DNA of 64,000 nucleotides, taken from Aliamphritea ceti (GTDB lineage Bacteria > Pseudomonadota > Gammaproteobacteria > Pseudomonadales > Balneatricaceae). The stretch covers positions 1,984,001-2,048,000 of the forward strand of contig NZ_AP025282.1 of the NCBI RefSeq assembly GCF_024347215.1, given 5' to 3'. Each line of letters starts with the position of its first letter. The stretch's first letter is position 1. Below are positions 1-8,231 of this stretch, in pieces. The notes below the pieces were generated by a model. The model saw only the letters and a program-made list of their open reading frames with translations. It was not told where the DNA came from and searched no databases. A program made the translations under genes and the position numbers.

Positions 1-537
1 CTTAACGGTCACGTAGAAACTGTTCACGCGTATACCAATGACCAGAACCTGATTGATAACTATCATAAAGGTGACCGTCGCGGCCGCGCTGCGGGTCTGA
101 ACATGGTTATCACTGAAACAGGTGCGGCTAAAGCGGTATCTAAAGCGTTGCCTCAGCTTGAAGGTAAGCTGACGGGTAATGCTATTCGTGTTCCTACGCC
201 AAACGTTTCTATGGCTATTCTGAACCTGAACCTTGAAAAAGAAGCTGATAAAGAGACGATGAACGCTTACCTGCGTCATCAGGCGCTGCATTCTTCTTTG
301 CAGAAGCAAATTGATTACAGCAACTCTCCTGAAGCGGTTTCAAGCGATTTTGTTGGTTCTCGCGCAGCAGGTGTTGTTGATTCACTGGCGACAATTGCTG
401 AAGGTAACCGTTGCGTACTGTACGTATGGTACGACAATGAATTCGGTTATAGCTGTCAGGTAATTCGTATGGCACACCGCATGGCGCAGTGTACTTTGCC
501 TGCATTCCCTAAGGCGACGCGTCTCGAAGAAGCGTAA
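1..537 (+). CDS. gap: Glyceraldehyde-3-phosphate dehydrogenase, C-terminal part (cut by window edge)
   Basis: The frame is open from base 1 and stops at 535-537, so the N-terminal part with the NAD-binding fold and the catalytic cysteine lies outside the window. The visible part starts LNGHVETVHAYTNDQNLIDN and continues through RRGRAAGLN, TETGAAKAV and IRVPTPNVS, which are hallmarks of the GAPDH catalytic domain. The end has the WYDNEFGYS motif. The enzyme interconverts glyceraldehyde-3-phosphate and 1,3-bisphosphoglycerate in the cytoplasm. Position next to nqrA matches the extended gap homologue beside the nqr operon in Pseudomonas, so this may be the long GAPDH form, but that cannot be checked here. 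A strong terminator follows. Confidence 0.93.
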   Translation, partial: LNGHVETVHAYTNDQNLIDNYHKGDRRGRAAGLNMVITETGAAKAVSKALPQLEGKLTGNAIRVPTPNVSMAILNLNLEKEADKETMNAYLRHQALHSSLQKQIDYSNSPEAVSSDFVGSRAAGVVDSLATIAEGNRCVLYVWYDNEFGYSCQVIRMAHRMAQCTLPAFPKATRLEEA

Positions 538-560
538 TTGTCTAAGAAATATACGAAAAG

Positions 561-584
561 CCGTCCGTTTGGGCGGTTTTTTTT
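561..584 (+). terminator. Rho-independent terminator after gap
   Basis: A six-pair stem (561-566 with 571-576, one G-U pair), a four-base loop GTTT and a run of eight T follow the gap stop codon by about 23 bases. It separates gap from the nqr operon. Confidence 0.85.
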
Positions 585-594
585 GGATTCTATT

Positions 595-638
595 TTATAT
601 ATCATTATGGAATAAATATATTCCATAATGATATATAA
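595..638. repeat. Perfect 20-bp AT-rich inverted repeat with a 4-base loop
   Basis: Bases 595-614 and 619-638 are exact reverse complements around the loop AAAT (615-618). The core reads CATTATGGAATA / TATTCCATAATG. It lies just after the gap terminator and about 230 bases before nqrA. It has no T tract and GC only at the centre of each arm, so it does not look like a terminator. It could be an operator for a dimeric regulator, a cruciform or a structured mRNA end. No function is established by sequence alone. Confidence 0.8.
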
Positions 639-686
639 GAGTTGCTCGTTTCGTGATCTAAAACCGGCGTTTGGGAGACGGTTTTG

Positions 687-866
687 TAGAAAAATTACCA
701 GCTGAACCTTATACTAGACCAGTTTTAAGGTTGGGATAGCTCCACCTGAAATCAGAGCCTGGCGTACGGCTATTTTTTTGCCTGAAAAGTGAGCAAATAG
801 TCGTGTATCAGAAAGCTGGTTTGGGCCGGAGTCCTGAAAAAATTATAATAGAAATGGGTGAGGCGG
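687..866 (+). promoter_or_regulatory. nqr operon leader with candidate promoter
   Basis: Between the inverted repeat and nqrA I see a possible sigma70 promoter: TAGAAA at 687-692, 17 bases, then TATACT at 710-715. The -35 is poor. A short AGCC/GGCT pair (756-759, 768-771) is followed by seven T, a weak terminator-like element inside the leader. The ribosome-binding site before nqrA is TGAGG at about 859-863. No gene is visible in 538-866. Confidence 0.4.
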
Positions 867-2198
867 ATGATCAAGATCAACAAGGGTCTGGATCTACCTA
901 TAACGGGCGCTCCTGAACAGGCTGTATCTGCAGCTGTTGAGGCAAAGTCCGTCGCCGTGATCGGCTTCGATTACATAGGTATGAAACCTACGATGCTGGT
1001 CAAGGCGGGAGACCGGGTTAAACTCGGTCAAGTGATCTTTACCGACAAAAAAACGGTAGGCGTTAATTACACTGCTCCGGCAGCAGGTGTAGTTAAAGCG
1101 ATTAATCGTGGTGAGAAAAGGGCTTTGCAGTCTGTTGTTATCGAAATCGATGGCGACGATGCTGTAGAGTTTGCTAAATTTGATGCTGCTGCACTGGCAT
1201 CTGTAACGGCGCAACAGGTTGAAGAAAACCTGGTCGCGTCTGGTCAGTGGACCGCTTTGCGGACACGACCATTCAGCAAAGTACCTGCTCCGGGTACTAA
1301 ACCATCATCAATCTTCGTAACAGCGATGGATACAAATCCACTGGCGGCTGATCCGGCCGTTATTATCGCTGAGCAGAAAGACGCTTTCAGCAATGGTCTG
1401 ACTCTGCTGGGTAAACTGGCTCAGGTTCATCTGTGCAAGTCTGCAGGTGCTGATGTCCCGACTGCTGATGGTGTTAATGTTGCTGAGTTTTCAGGTATGC
1501 ATCCGGCAGGTAATGCCGGTACTCATATCCACTTCCTGGATCCTGCTTCTGAAAAGAAGACCGTCTGGACGATTGGTTATCAGGATGTAATTGCAGTTGG
1601 TCACTTGTTTACAACGGGTAAGTTGTTTACAGATCGTGTAGTTGCATTGGCTGGTCCTCAGGTGAGTGCGCCTACTTTGTTGCGCACCCGTGTTGGTGCT
1701 GATCTTGAAGAGCTGACAGCAGGTCGACTGGTTAGCGGTGATAATCGTGTTATCAGCGGCTCTATCCTGAATGGTCGTCATGCTAAAGGTGCTTATGCAT
1801 ATTTAGGCCGTTATTCCAATCAGGTTTCTGTATTGCTGGAAGGTCGTGAGCGTGAGTTCATGGGCTGGATTACTCCGGGTAGCGATAAATTCTCTGTATT
1901 GAATATGTTTGCGTCTGTGCTTGCTAAAGGCAAAAAATTTGCTTTTACCACGACTACAAACGGTTCTGAGCGTGCAATGTTGCCTGTTGGTCAGTTTGAG
2001 CAGCTGATGCCTCTGGATATTTTACCGACTCAGTTGCTGCGTGCGCTGGTTGTTGGTGATATGGAGAGCGCGATTGCGCTGGGTTGTCTTGAGTTGGATG
2101 AAGAAGATCTGGCGCTGATGACTTTCGCTTGCCCTGGCAAATACGAGTATGGCCCGATCTTGCGGGATAACCTGACAACGATCGAGAAAGAGGGCTGA
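867..2198 (+). CDS. nqrA: Na+-translocating NADH:quinone reductase subunit A
   Basis: NqrA is the peripheral, quinone-associated subunit of the six-subunit Na+-NQR, which oxidises NADH, reduces ubiquinone and pumps Na+ out across the inner membrane. The protein (443 residues) begins MIKINKGLDLPITGAPEQ, the standard NqrA start, and contains HPAGNAGTHIHFLDP and an LGCLELDEEDLALMTFACPG stretch typical of the family C-terminus. The frame can be extended nine bases to a GTG at 858, but the ATG at 867 matches family length and has TGAGG upstream. It is first in a tight operon with nqrBCDEF, two bases before nqrB. Confidence 0.97.
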   Translation: MIKINKGLDLPITGAPEQAVSAAVEAKSVAVIGFDYIGMKPTMLVKAGDRVKLGQVIFTDKKTVGVNYTAPAAGVVKAINRGEKRALQSVVIEIDGDDAVEFAKFDAAALASVTAQQVEENLVASGQWTALRTRPFSKVPAPGTKPSSIFVTAMDTNPLAADPAVIIAEQKDAFSNGLTLLGKLAQVHLCKSAGADVPTADGVNVAEFSGMHPAGNAGTHIHFLDPASEKKTVWTIGYQDVIAVGHLFTTGKLFTDRVVALAGPQVSAPTLLRTRVGADLEELTAGRLVSGDNRVISGSILNGRHAKGAYAYLGRYSNQVSVLLEGREREFMGWITPGSDKFSVLNMFASVLAKGKKFAFTTTTNGSERAMLPVGQFEQLMPLDILPTQLLRALVVGDMESAIALGCLELDEEDLALMTFACPGKYEYGPILRDNLTTIEKEG

Positions 2199-2200
2199 AG

Positions 2201-3406
2201 ATGAGCTTACGTAATATTCTCGACAAGATGGAACCGCATTTCCATAAAGGTGGTAAGTACGAAAACTGGTACGCCCTTTATGAAGCTGCAGATACCATCT
2301 TCTATACGCCGGGCCACGTAACTAAGGCTGCTGCACACATTCGTGATGCGGTTGATCTTAAGCGTATGATGATCCTGGTTTGGATGTGTACTTTCCCGGC
2401 TATTCTGTTGGGCCTTTACAATGTTGGTATGCAAGCCAACATGGGTATGGCTGAGCTGGGTATGACCGAAGTTGAAGGTTGGCGCGGGGCGATTGCCGGT
2501 GCTCTGACCGGATTCGATGCAAACAGTGTCTGGGATAATATTATCCACGGTGCTGTATACTGGCTGCCTATTTATGCCGTGACCTTTGTGGTTGGTGGTT
2601 TCTGGGAAGTCCTTTTCGCCATGAAGCGTGGGCATGAAGTAAACGAAGGTTTCTTTGTTACTTCTATTCTGTTCTCTCTGATTCTGCCAGCTACGATTCC
2701 GTTATGGCAGGTGGCTCTGGGTATTTCTTTCGGTGTTGTCATCGGTAAAGAAGTATTTGGCGGTACAGGCAAGAACTTCCTGAATCCGGCGCTGACTGGT
2801 CGTGCATTCCTGTTCTTCGCATATCCTGCGCAAATGTCCGGTGATGCAATCTGGACAGCTGTTGATGGCTTCTCTGGTGCGACTCCTCTGGGTCTGGCTG
2901 CACTGGGCGGTGTTGATGCGATCATGGCACAGGGCGTTAGCTGGATGGATGCTTTCCTTGGCTTTATCCCAGGTTCTGTTGGTGAAACCTCTACCCTTGC
3001 GATTTTGATTGGCGGTGCAGTTATTCTGTTTGCCCGTATCGCTGCCTGGCGGATTGTTGCCGGTGTTTTCCTGGGTATGGTTGCTACTTCGTCGCTGTTG
3101 AATGTGATTGGCTCCGACTCTAATCCAATGTTTGCTATGCCATTTTACTGGCATTTCGTATTGGGTGGTTTTGCTTTCGGTATGATGTTCATGGCAACTG
3201 ATCCGGTATCTTCGTCAATGACAAACGTTGGCAAATGGTACTTCGGTGCGTTGGTGGGCATTATGGTTGTGTTGATCCGAGTGGTTAACCCGGCTTTCCC
3301 AGAAGGTATGATGCTGGCGATTCTGTTCGCTAACCTTTTTGCGCCGCTGATTGATAACTTCGTCATGCAGGCTAACATCAAGCGGAGGATTGCACGCAAT
3401 GGCTAG
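2201..3406 (+). CDS. nqrB: Na+-NQR subunit B, membrane flavoprotein
   Basis: NqrB is an integral membrane subunit of about 400 residues (401 here) that carries a covalent FMN and forms part of the Na+ path. The FMN attachment motif SGAT is seen as GFSGATPLG with the acceptor threonine at about residue 228. Many hydrophobic helices run from residue 55 to the end, including GKEVFGGTGKNFLNPALTGR. FMN would be added by the ApbE encoded downstream. The gene starts two bases after nqrA and overlaps nqrC by eight bases, suggesting coupled translation. Confidence 0.97.
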   Translation: MSLRNILDKMEPHFHKGGKYENWYALYEAADTIFYTPGHVTKAAAHIRDAVDLKRMMILVWMCTFPAILLGLYNVGMQANMGMAELGMTEVEGWRGAIAGALTGFDANSVWDNIIHGAVYWLPIYAVTFVVGGFWEVLFAMKRGHEVNEGFFVTSILFSLILPATIPLWQVALGISFGVVIGKEVFGGTGKNFLNPALTGRAFLFFAYPAQMSGDAIWTAVDGFSGATPLGLAALGGVDAIMAQGVSWMDAFLGFIPGSVGETSTLAILIGGAVILFARIAAWRIVAGVFLGMVATSSLLNVIGSDSNPMFAMPFYWHFVLGGFAFGMMFMATDPVSSSMTNVGKWYFGALVGIMVVLIRVVNPAFPEGMMLAILFANLFAPLIDNFVMQANIKRRIARNG

Positions 3407-4178
3407 TTCTAACGATACCATTGGTAAGACGCTTACCGTTGCCGTTTCGCTGTGTGTGGTCTGTTCGATCATTGTATCTGCAGCGGCTGTTATGTTGCGT
3501 CCTGCCCAGCAGGCCAACAAAGACCTTGACCGTAAATCCAATATCCTGGCAGCAGCCGGTATTACCGGTACTAACGAGAACGTCGATGAGCTGTTTCAGC
3601 AAATCACGACCCGTATCCTGGATATGGAAACTGGCAAGTTTACCGATGCAGTAGATGTGGAGGGTTACGATGCCCGCCAGGCTGCAAAAGATCCGGCTCA
3701 GTCTATTCAGCTTACCGCTGATCAGGATATCGCCAGTATTCGCCGTCAGGCCCGCTATATGCCGGTCTATATGGTTGAAAATCAGGGTGAAATCGAAAAA
3801 CTGATCCTGCCTGTTCATGGCTATGGTCTGTGGTCAACGCTGTACGGTTTCATTGCCCTTGAAGGTGATTTGAATACCGTTGGTGGTTTTGGCTTTTATG
3901 AGCATGCTGAAACCCCTGGTTTGGGCGGTGAAGTGGATAATCCTGTCTGGAAGAATCTGTGGCAGGGTAAGTCTGTTTATGCAGAAGGTTCATATTCACC
4001 TAAGCTTGCCGTGATCAAAGGTAAGGTTGGTGCAGCTACCGCTGATGCTGAATATAAAGTCGACGGGCTTTCCGGTGCGACTTTGACCAGCGTAGGTGTG
4101 TCGAATCTGGTGCAGTTCTGGATGGGCGAGAATGGTTATGCACCATTCCTGGCTAATCTGAAAGCGGGAGGTGTTTAA
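3399..4178 (+). CDS. nqrC: Na+-NQR subunit C, FMN-binding
   Basis: NqrC has one N-terminal membrane helix (about residues 10-32) and a periplasmic domain with a second covalent FMN. The attachment motif is VDGLSGATLTS with the flavin-binding threonine at about residue 228 of 259. The open frame runs further upstream, but the start at 3399 (MASSNDTIGKTLTVAVSL) gives normal family length, overlaps the nqrB stop by eight bases and has GCGGAGG upstream. It is a target of ApbE. Confidence 0.96.
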   Translation: MASSNDTIGKTLTVAVSLCVVCSIIVSAAAVMLRPAQQANKDLDRKSNILAAAGITGTNENVDELFQQITTRILDMETGKFTDAVDVEGYDARQAAKDPAQSIQLTADQDIASIRRQARYMPVYMVENQGEIEKLILPVHGYGLWSTLYGFIALEGDLNTVGGFGFYEHAETPGLGGEVDNPVWKNLWQGKSVYAEGSYSPKLAVIKGKVGAATADAEYKVDGLSGATLTSVGVSNLVQFWMGENGYAPFLANLKAGGV

Positions 4179-4180
4179 TC

Positions 4181-4840
4181 ATGTCAAAGACTAATGAAGT
4201 CGTAGTGACACCTATATTTAAGAACAACCCAATTGCTCTGCAGATTTTGGGTGTATGTTCTGCCCTGGCGGTAACCAGCAGCATGTCGGTTACTGTGGTT
4301 ATGTGTCTGGCGTTAACCAGTGTTTGTGCATTTTCAAACCTGTTTATCTCGTCAATCCGTAATCACGTACCTGGCAATATTCGTATCATCGTACAGATGA
4401 CGATCATTGCTTCTCTGGTAATCGTGGTTGACCAGATTCTTAAGGCGTATGCCTATGAGATTTCCAAACAGCTGTCGGTATTCGTTGGTTTAATTATTAC
4501 CAACTGTATCGTAATGGGCCGTGCAGAAGCTTTTGCTATGAAGAACCCACCGGGCATCTCGTTCCTGGACGGTATCGGTAATGGTCTGGGTTACTCTGTG
4601 GTTCTGCTGAGTGTTGGTTTTGTCCGTGAGCTGTTTGGTTCCGGTAAGCTATTCGGCTACGAAATTCTGCCACTGGTTACTGATGGCGGCTGGTACTACA
4701 GCAATGGTTTGTTGCTGTTGCCACCAAGTGCCTTCTTCCTGATTGGTATCTTTATCTGGATTTTGCGTACTGCTTACCCAGATCAGGTTGAAAAGCCTGA
4801 ATTCGAAATGGCGTCTAACACTAAGAAGGAGGCAGCATAA
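4181..4840 (+). CDS. nqrD: Na+-NQR subunit D
   Basis: A 219-residue polytopic membrane protein of the NqrDE/RnfAE family. Together with NqrE it binds the iron centre inside the membrane and helps form the Na+ channel. Features include PIFKNNPIALQILGVCSALA near the start, several helices, and FLDGIGNGLGYSVVLL in the middle. It begins two bases after the nqrC stop and its TAA overlaps the ATG of nqrE by one base. Confidence 0.96.
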   Translation: MSKTNEVVVTPIFKNNPIALQILGVCSALAVTSSMSVTVVMCLALTSVCAFSNLFISSIRNHVPGNIRIIVQMTIIASLVIVVDQILKAYAYEISKQLSVFVGLIITNCIVMGRAEAFAMKNPPGISFLDGIGNGLGYSVVLLSVGFVRELFGSGKLFGYEILPLVTDGGWYYSNGLLLLPPSAFFLIGIFIWILRTAYPDQVEKPEFEMASNTKKEAA

Positions 4841-5448
4841 TGGAACATTATATTAGCCTGCTGGTAAAGGCGATATTCGTTGAGAACATGGCGTTGGCCT
4901 TCTTCCTGGGTATGTGTACATTCCTGGCGATTTCTAAGAAGGTACAGACAGCTATTGGTCTGGGTATTGCGGTAATCGTTGTATTGACGATTACAGTACC
5001 GGTAAACAACCTGATTTATAACTATCTGCTGAAAGATGGTGCACTGGCGTGGGCCGGTATGCCGGATGTAGATCTGAGCTTCCTGGGCCTTATCTCGTAC
5101 ATCGGCGTAATCGCGGCGATGGTACAGGTTCTGGAAATGTTTCTGGATAAGTATGTACCGGCGTTATACAACGCATTGGGCGTCTTCCTGCCGCTTATTA
5201 CCGTAAACTGTGCAATCCTTGGTGCTGCACTGTTCATGGTAGAGCGTGACTACAACTTTGGTGAAAGTGTGGTCTACGGTGCGGGTGCTGGTATCGGCTG
5301 GGCGTTGGCGATTGCTACGCTGGCGGGTATCCGTGAGAAGCTGCGTTACAGTGATGTACCGCACGGTCTGCGTGGTCTGGGTATCACCTTCATTACTGTT
5401 GGTCTGATGTCTCTTGGTTTCATGTCTTTCTCAGGTGTTCAGCTTTAA
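4840..5448 (+). CDS. nqrE: Na+-NQR subunit E
   Basis: A 202-residue membrane protein starting MEHYISLLVKAIFVENMALA, the standard NqrE start. It pairs with NqrD in an inverted topology and supplies cysteines (for example within FLGMCTFLA and ITVNCAILGA) to the intramembrane iron site. The gene overlaps nqrD by one base and is followed after 33 bases by nqrF. Confidence 0.96.
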   Translation: MEHYISLLVKAIFVENMALAFFLGMCTFLAISKKVQTAIGLGIAVIVVLTITVPVNNLIYNYLLKDGALAWAGMPDVDLSFLGLISYIGVIAAMVQVLEMFLDKYVPALYNALGVFLPLITVNCAILGAALFMVERDYNFGESVVYGAGAGIGWALAIATLAGIREKLRYSDVPHGLRGLGITFITVGLMSLGFMSFSGVQL

Positions 5449-5481
5449 CCGGCTGCATGAACAACGAAAGGAATTAATGCG

Positions 5482-6714
5482 ATGAATGCAGAAATTATTC
5501 TTGGTGTTGTCATGTTTACCGCAGTGGTGCTTGCACTGGTTGCGGTAATCCTGGCAGCCCGTGCCAAGCTGGTGAACAGCGGTAACGTGACCATCGAAAT
5601 TAACGGTGATCCGGAAAAAACAATTCAGGTGCCTGCAGGCGATAAGCTGCTGCAAACACTGGCGGGTCAGGGTGTATTCCTGGCGTCAGCCTGTGGTGGT
5701 GGCGGTACCTGCGCACAGTGCTCATGTATTGTTGAAGAAGGTGGCGGTGGTATGCTGCCTACTGAAGAGTCTCACTTCACTAAAGGTCAGGCCCGTGAAG
5801 GCTGGCGTCTGTCATGTCAGGTTGCTGTAAAGCAGGACATGAAGATTGAAGTTGAAGATGATGTCTTCGGTGTGAAGAAGTGGGAATGTACAGTTGATTC
5901 TAACCCGAACGTTGCGACATTCATCAAAGAGCTGACTTTGCGTCTGCCAGAAGGTGAAAACGTTGATTTCCGTGCCGGTGGTTATGTTCAGCTGGAATGT
6001 CCTCCGCACGAAGTACACTACAAGGATTTTGATATCCAGGAAGAGTACCGTGAGGACTGGGATCGTTTCGATCAGTGGCGCTATGTGTCTAAGGTTGATG
6101 AGACGACAATCCGTGCTTACTCTATGGCTAACTATCCGGAAGAGAAAGGTATTGTTAAATTCAATATCCGTATCGCTTCGCCGCCTCCAGGTGGTCCGGA
6201 CGGTATTCCACCAGGCAAAATGTCTTCTTACGTGTTCAGCCTGAAAGAAGGTGACAAGATCGGTGTATACGGTCCGTTTGGTGAGTTCTTCGCTAAAGAT
6301 ACCGATGCTGAAATGGTGTTTATCGGCGGTGGTGCTGGTATGGCGCCAATGCGTTCACATATTTTCGATCAGCTGAAGCGACTGAATTCAAGCCGTAAAA
6401 TGTCTTTCTGGTATGGCGCACGTAGCTTACGTGAAGCGTTCTACAGTGAAGAATATGACATGCTTGCAAGTGAGAATGATAACTTCAAGTGGCACTTAGC
6501 CTTGTCTGATCCACAGCCTGAAGATAACTGGGAAGGATATACCGGTTTCATTCATAACGTGTTGTACGAAAACTATCTGCGGGATCATGATGCACCTGAA
6601 GACTGTGAGTACTACATGTGTGGACCACCGATGATGAACTCTGCGGTTATCAAAATGCTGGAAGACCTGGGTGTTGAGCCTGAGAATATCTTGCTTGATG
6701 ACTTTGGTGGATAA
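5482..6714 (+). CDS. nqrF: Na+-NQR subunit F, NADH-oxidising flavoprotein
   Basis: NqrF accepts electrons from NADH. The 410-residue protein has an N-terminal membrane anchor (about residues 5-27), a plant-type ferredoxin domain with the 2Fe-2S ligands Cys71, Cys77, Cys80 and Cys112, an FAD-binding domain with RAYSMANYP, and an NADH domain with GGGAGMAPMRSH and YYMCGPPMMN, ending in LLDDFGG. It is the last structural subunit and is followed six bases later by apbE. Confidence 0.97.
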   Translation: MNAEIILGVVMFTAVVLALVAVILAARAKLVNSGNVTIEINGDPEKTIQVPAGDKLLQTLAGQGVFLASACGGGGTCAQCSCIVEEGGGGMLPTEESHFTKGQAREGWRLSCQVAVKQDMKIEVEDDVFGVKKWECTVDSNPNVATFIKELTLRLPEGENVDFRAGGYVQLECPPHEVHYKDFDIQEEYREDWDRFDQWRYVSKVDETTIRAYSMANYPEEKGIVKFNIRIASPPPGGPDGIPPGKMSSYVFSLKEGDKIGVYGPFGEFFAKDTDAEMVFIGGGAGMAPMRSHIFDQLKRLNSSRKMSFWYGARSLREAFYSEEYDMLASENDNFKWHLALSDPQPEDNWEGYTGFIHNVLYENYLRDHDAPEDCEYYMCGPPMMNSAVIKMLEDLGVEPENILLDDFGG

Positions 6715-6720
6715 GCATTA

Positions 6721-7776
6721 ATGATGCGAGATTATCATAAGGTAATCATACGGCTGGCAGCTTCGCTGCTGGCCGTTTTGTTTTTAACGGCCTGTGAAAA
6801 AACACCGGAGCCTACAGTGGTAGGGTTTGCCGGTGGCACCATGGGGACCAGTTACAGTGTGAAGTGGCTGGCAGCTGATGTGGCTGAGTCGGAAAAGGTG
6901 AAGCAGCAGATTGCTGAGTTAAATGCAGCAGCTGATTTGTTACTGATTGAAGTGAATCAGTCGATGTCTACATATATTGCTGAGTCAGAGCTTTCCCTGC
7001 TTAACCGTGCTAAAGGCGATGTGCAGCAACAGATTTCGCAACCGTTGTTTAATGTATTGCAGTTGTCTCAGGATATAAGCAGAGCGAGCCGCGGTGCGTT
7101 TGATGTGACTGTTGGGCCCTTGGTGAATCTTTGGGGGTTTGGTCCTGATGGTCGTGTAACTAAAGCGCCAGAACAGTCAGTAATTGATGAATTAAGAAGT
7201 AAAGTTGGTTTTCAGCGAATTACGCTTGATACGGAAAATGTGAGTGTTAGCCGTTCAGAAGGGGTCTACATTGATCTTTCGGCGGTTGCAAAAGGTTACG
7301 GTGTAGATCGTCTTGCCCAGTTAATGGACGCCAATGGGGTGATGAATTATCTGGTTGAGATAGGCGGCGAGTTACGTGCTAAAGGTCTGAAGTTGAATAG
7401 CGAGCCATGGCTTATTGCAATTGAGAGTCCTGTTTCCGGTCAGCGTGCGATACAGCGAATTATCGGTGTGCGCGATATTGCAGTGGCAACTTCAGGTGAT
7501 TACAGAAATTATTTCGAGGAAAACGGTGTCCGTTTTTCACACACAATAGATCCTTCCAGTGGCCGGCCGATTAACCATAAACTGGCTTCAGTGACTGTTT
7601 TACGCCCCAGTTGTGCGGAAGCAGATGCTTTAGCAACAGCTTTTACTGTAATGGGGGAGCGTAAGGCTTATGAATATGCGATAGCCAATGGTATTGATGC
7701 CATGTTTATCGTTAAAAGTGACACAGGATTTATTGAAAAACAAACACCGGGTTTTGCCACTTATTTAGTGGAGTGA
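6721..7776 (+). CDS. apbE: FAD:protein FMN transferase (ApbE), lipoprotein
   Basis: ApbE uses FAD to attach FMN to threonine in SGAT motifs, here in NqrB and NqrC. The signal sequence ends in the lipobox LTAC with Cys25, so the enzyme is predicted to be membrane-anchored and periplasmic. Family motifs are GGTMGTSYSVKW, DLSAVAKGYGVDRL, VEIGGELRAKG, TSGDYRNYF and SHTIDPSSGRP. The length of 351 is normal. It lies six bases after nqrF, which places it in the nqr operon. The first of two adjacent ATG codons is used here. Confidence 0.95.
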   Translation: MMRDYHKVIIRLAASLLAVLFLTACEKTPEPTVVGFAGGTMGTSYSVKWLAADVAESEKVKQQIAELNAAADLLLIEVNQSMSTYIAESELSLLNRAKGDVQQQISQPLFNVLQLSQDISRASRGAFDVTVGPLVNLWGFGPDGRVTKAPEQSVIDELRSKVGFQRITLDTENVSVSRSEGVYIDLSAVAKGYGVDRLAQLMDANGVMNYLVEIGGELRAKGLKLNSEPWLIAIESPVSGQRAIQRIIGVRDIAVATSGDYRNYFEENGVRFSHTIDPSSGRPINHKLASVTVLRPSCAEADALATAFTVMGERKAYEYAIANGIDAMFIVKSDTGFIEKQTPGFATYLVE

Positions 7777-7860
7777 TCCTGGTCAGTGTCGGCTGTGTTG
7801 AAGTTAAGTACAATGCGTGACGCATGTTGTGAAGCGCGTAGATATTTCAGGTGAATTAAG

Positions 7861-8094
7861 ATGATGGAATTAGTTTTAGCCATTGTGATTATGTTGTTAC
7901 TGGTTGCTGGTATGGCAATTGGTGTCATTGTAAAAGGTAAGCCAATTACCGGTTCTTGTGGTGGTATGAGTGCTTTGGGCATGGATACTGCTTGTGATGT
8001 GTGCGGTGGTGATCAGGAGATTTGTGAAACTGAGCAGCAGAAGCAACAGTCCGTTGCTACCGAAACAGCTGATCTGGGTTATCAGGTTAAGTAA
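7861..8094 (+). CDS. nqrM: Na+-NQR maturation protein NqrM
   Basis: A 77-residue protein with one N-terminal membrane helix (about residues 3-23) and four cysteines at 33, 45, 48 and 55 in the pattern GSCGG...CDVCGGD...C. This is the NqrM (DUF539) family, needed to assemble a functional Na+-NQR, probably by supplying iron to the NqrDE site. It sits 84 bases after apbE, completing the nqr-apbE-nqrM module. An alternative start three bases later is possible. Confidence 0.93.
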   Translation: MMELVLAIVIMLLLVAGMAIGVIVKGKPITGSCGGMSALGMDTACDVCGGDQEICETEQQKQQSVATETADLGYQVK

Positions 8095-8132
8095 TTAGTC
8101 TGTATCACGAAGCTTTTGTGTCGCAGTTAGTG

Positions 8133-8160
8133 TGTCAGGGTTTTGCTCTGACAGGTTTTG
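8133..8160 (+). terminator. Weak hairpin terminator candidate after nqrM
   Basis: TGTCAG (8133-8138) pairs with CTGACA (8148-8153) and is followed by GGTTTTG. The T run is short, so this may be only a partial terminator between nqrM and sthA. Confidence 0.4.
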
Positions 8161-8231
8161 CCGTAGCATTAGCTAACTTGTTGTTAAGTATTAATTTACG
8201 GTGTTGAAGTAAATCAGAATAGGGGAATGTA

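Noticed and set aside
3351..3398. Upstream extension of nqrC
   Set aside because: It would overlap nqrB by 56 bases and adds residues not found in NqrC; the start at 3399 fits.
3399..5448. Rnf complex instead of Na+-NQR
   Set aside because: NqrD and NqrE resemble RnfE and RnfA, but NqrA, the NqrF ferredoxin-FAD-NADH layout and NqrM identify Na+-NQR.
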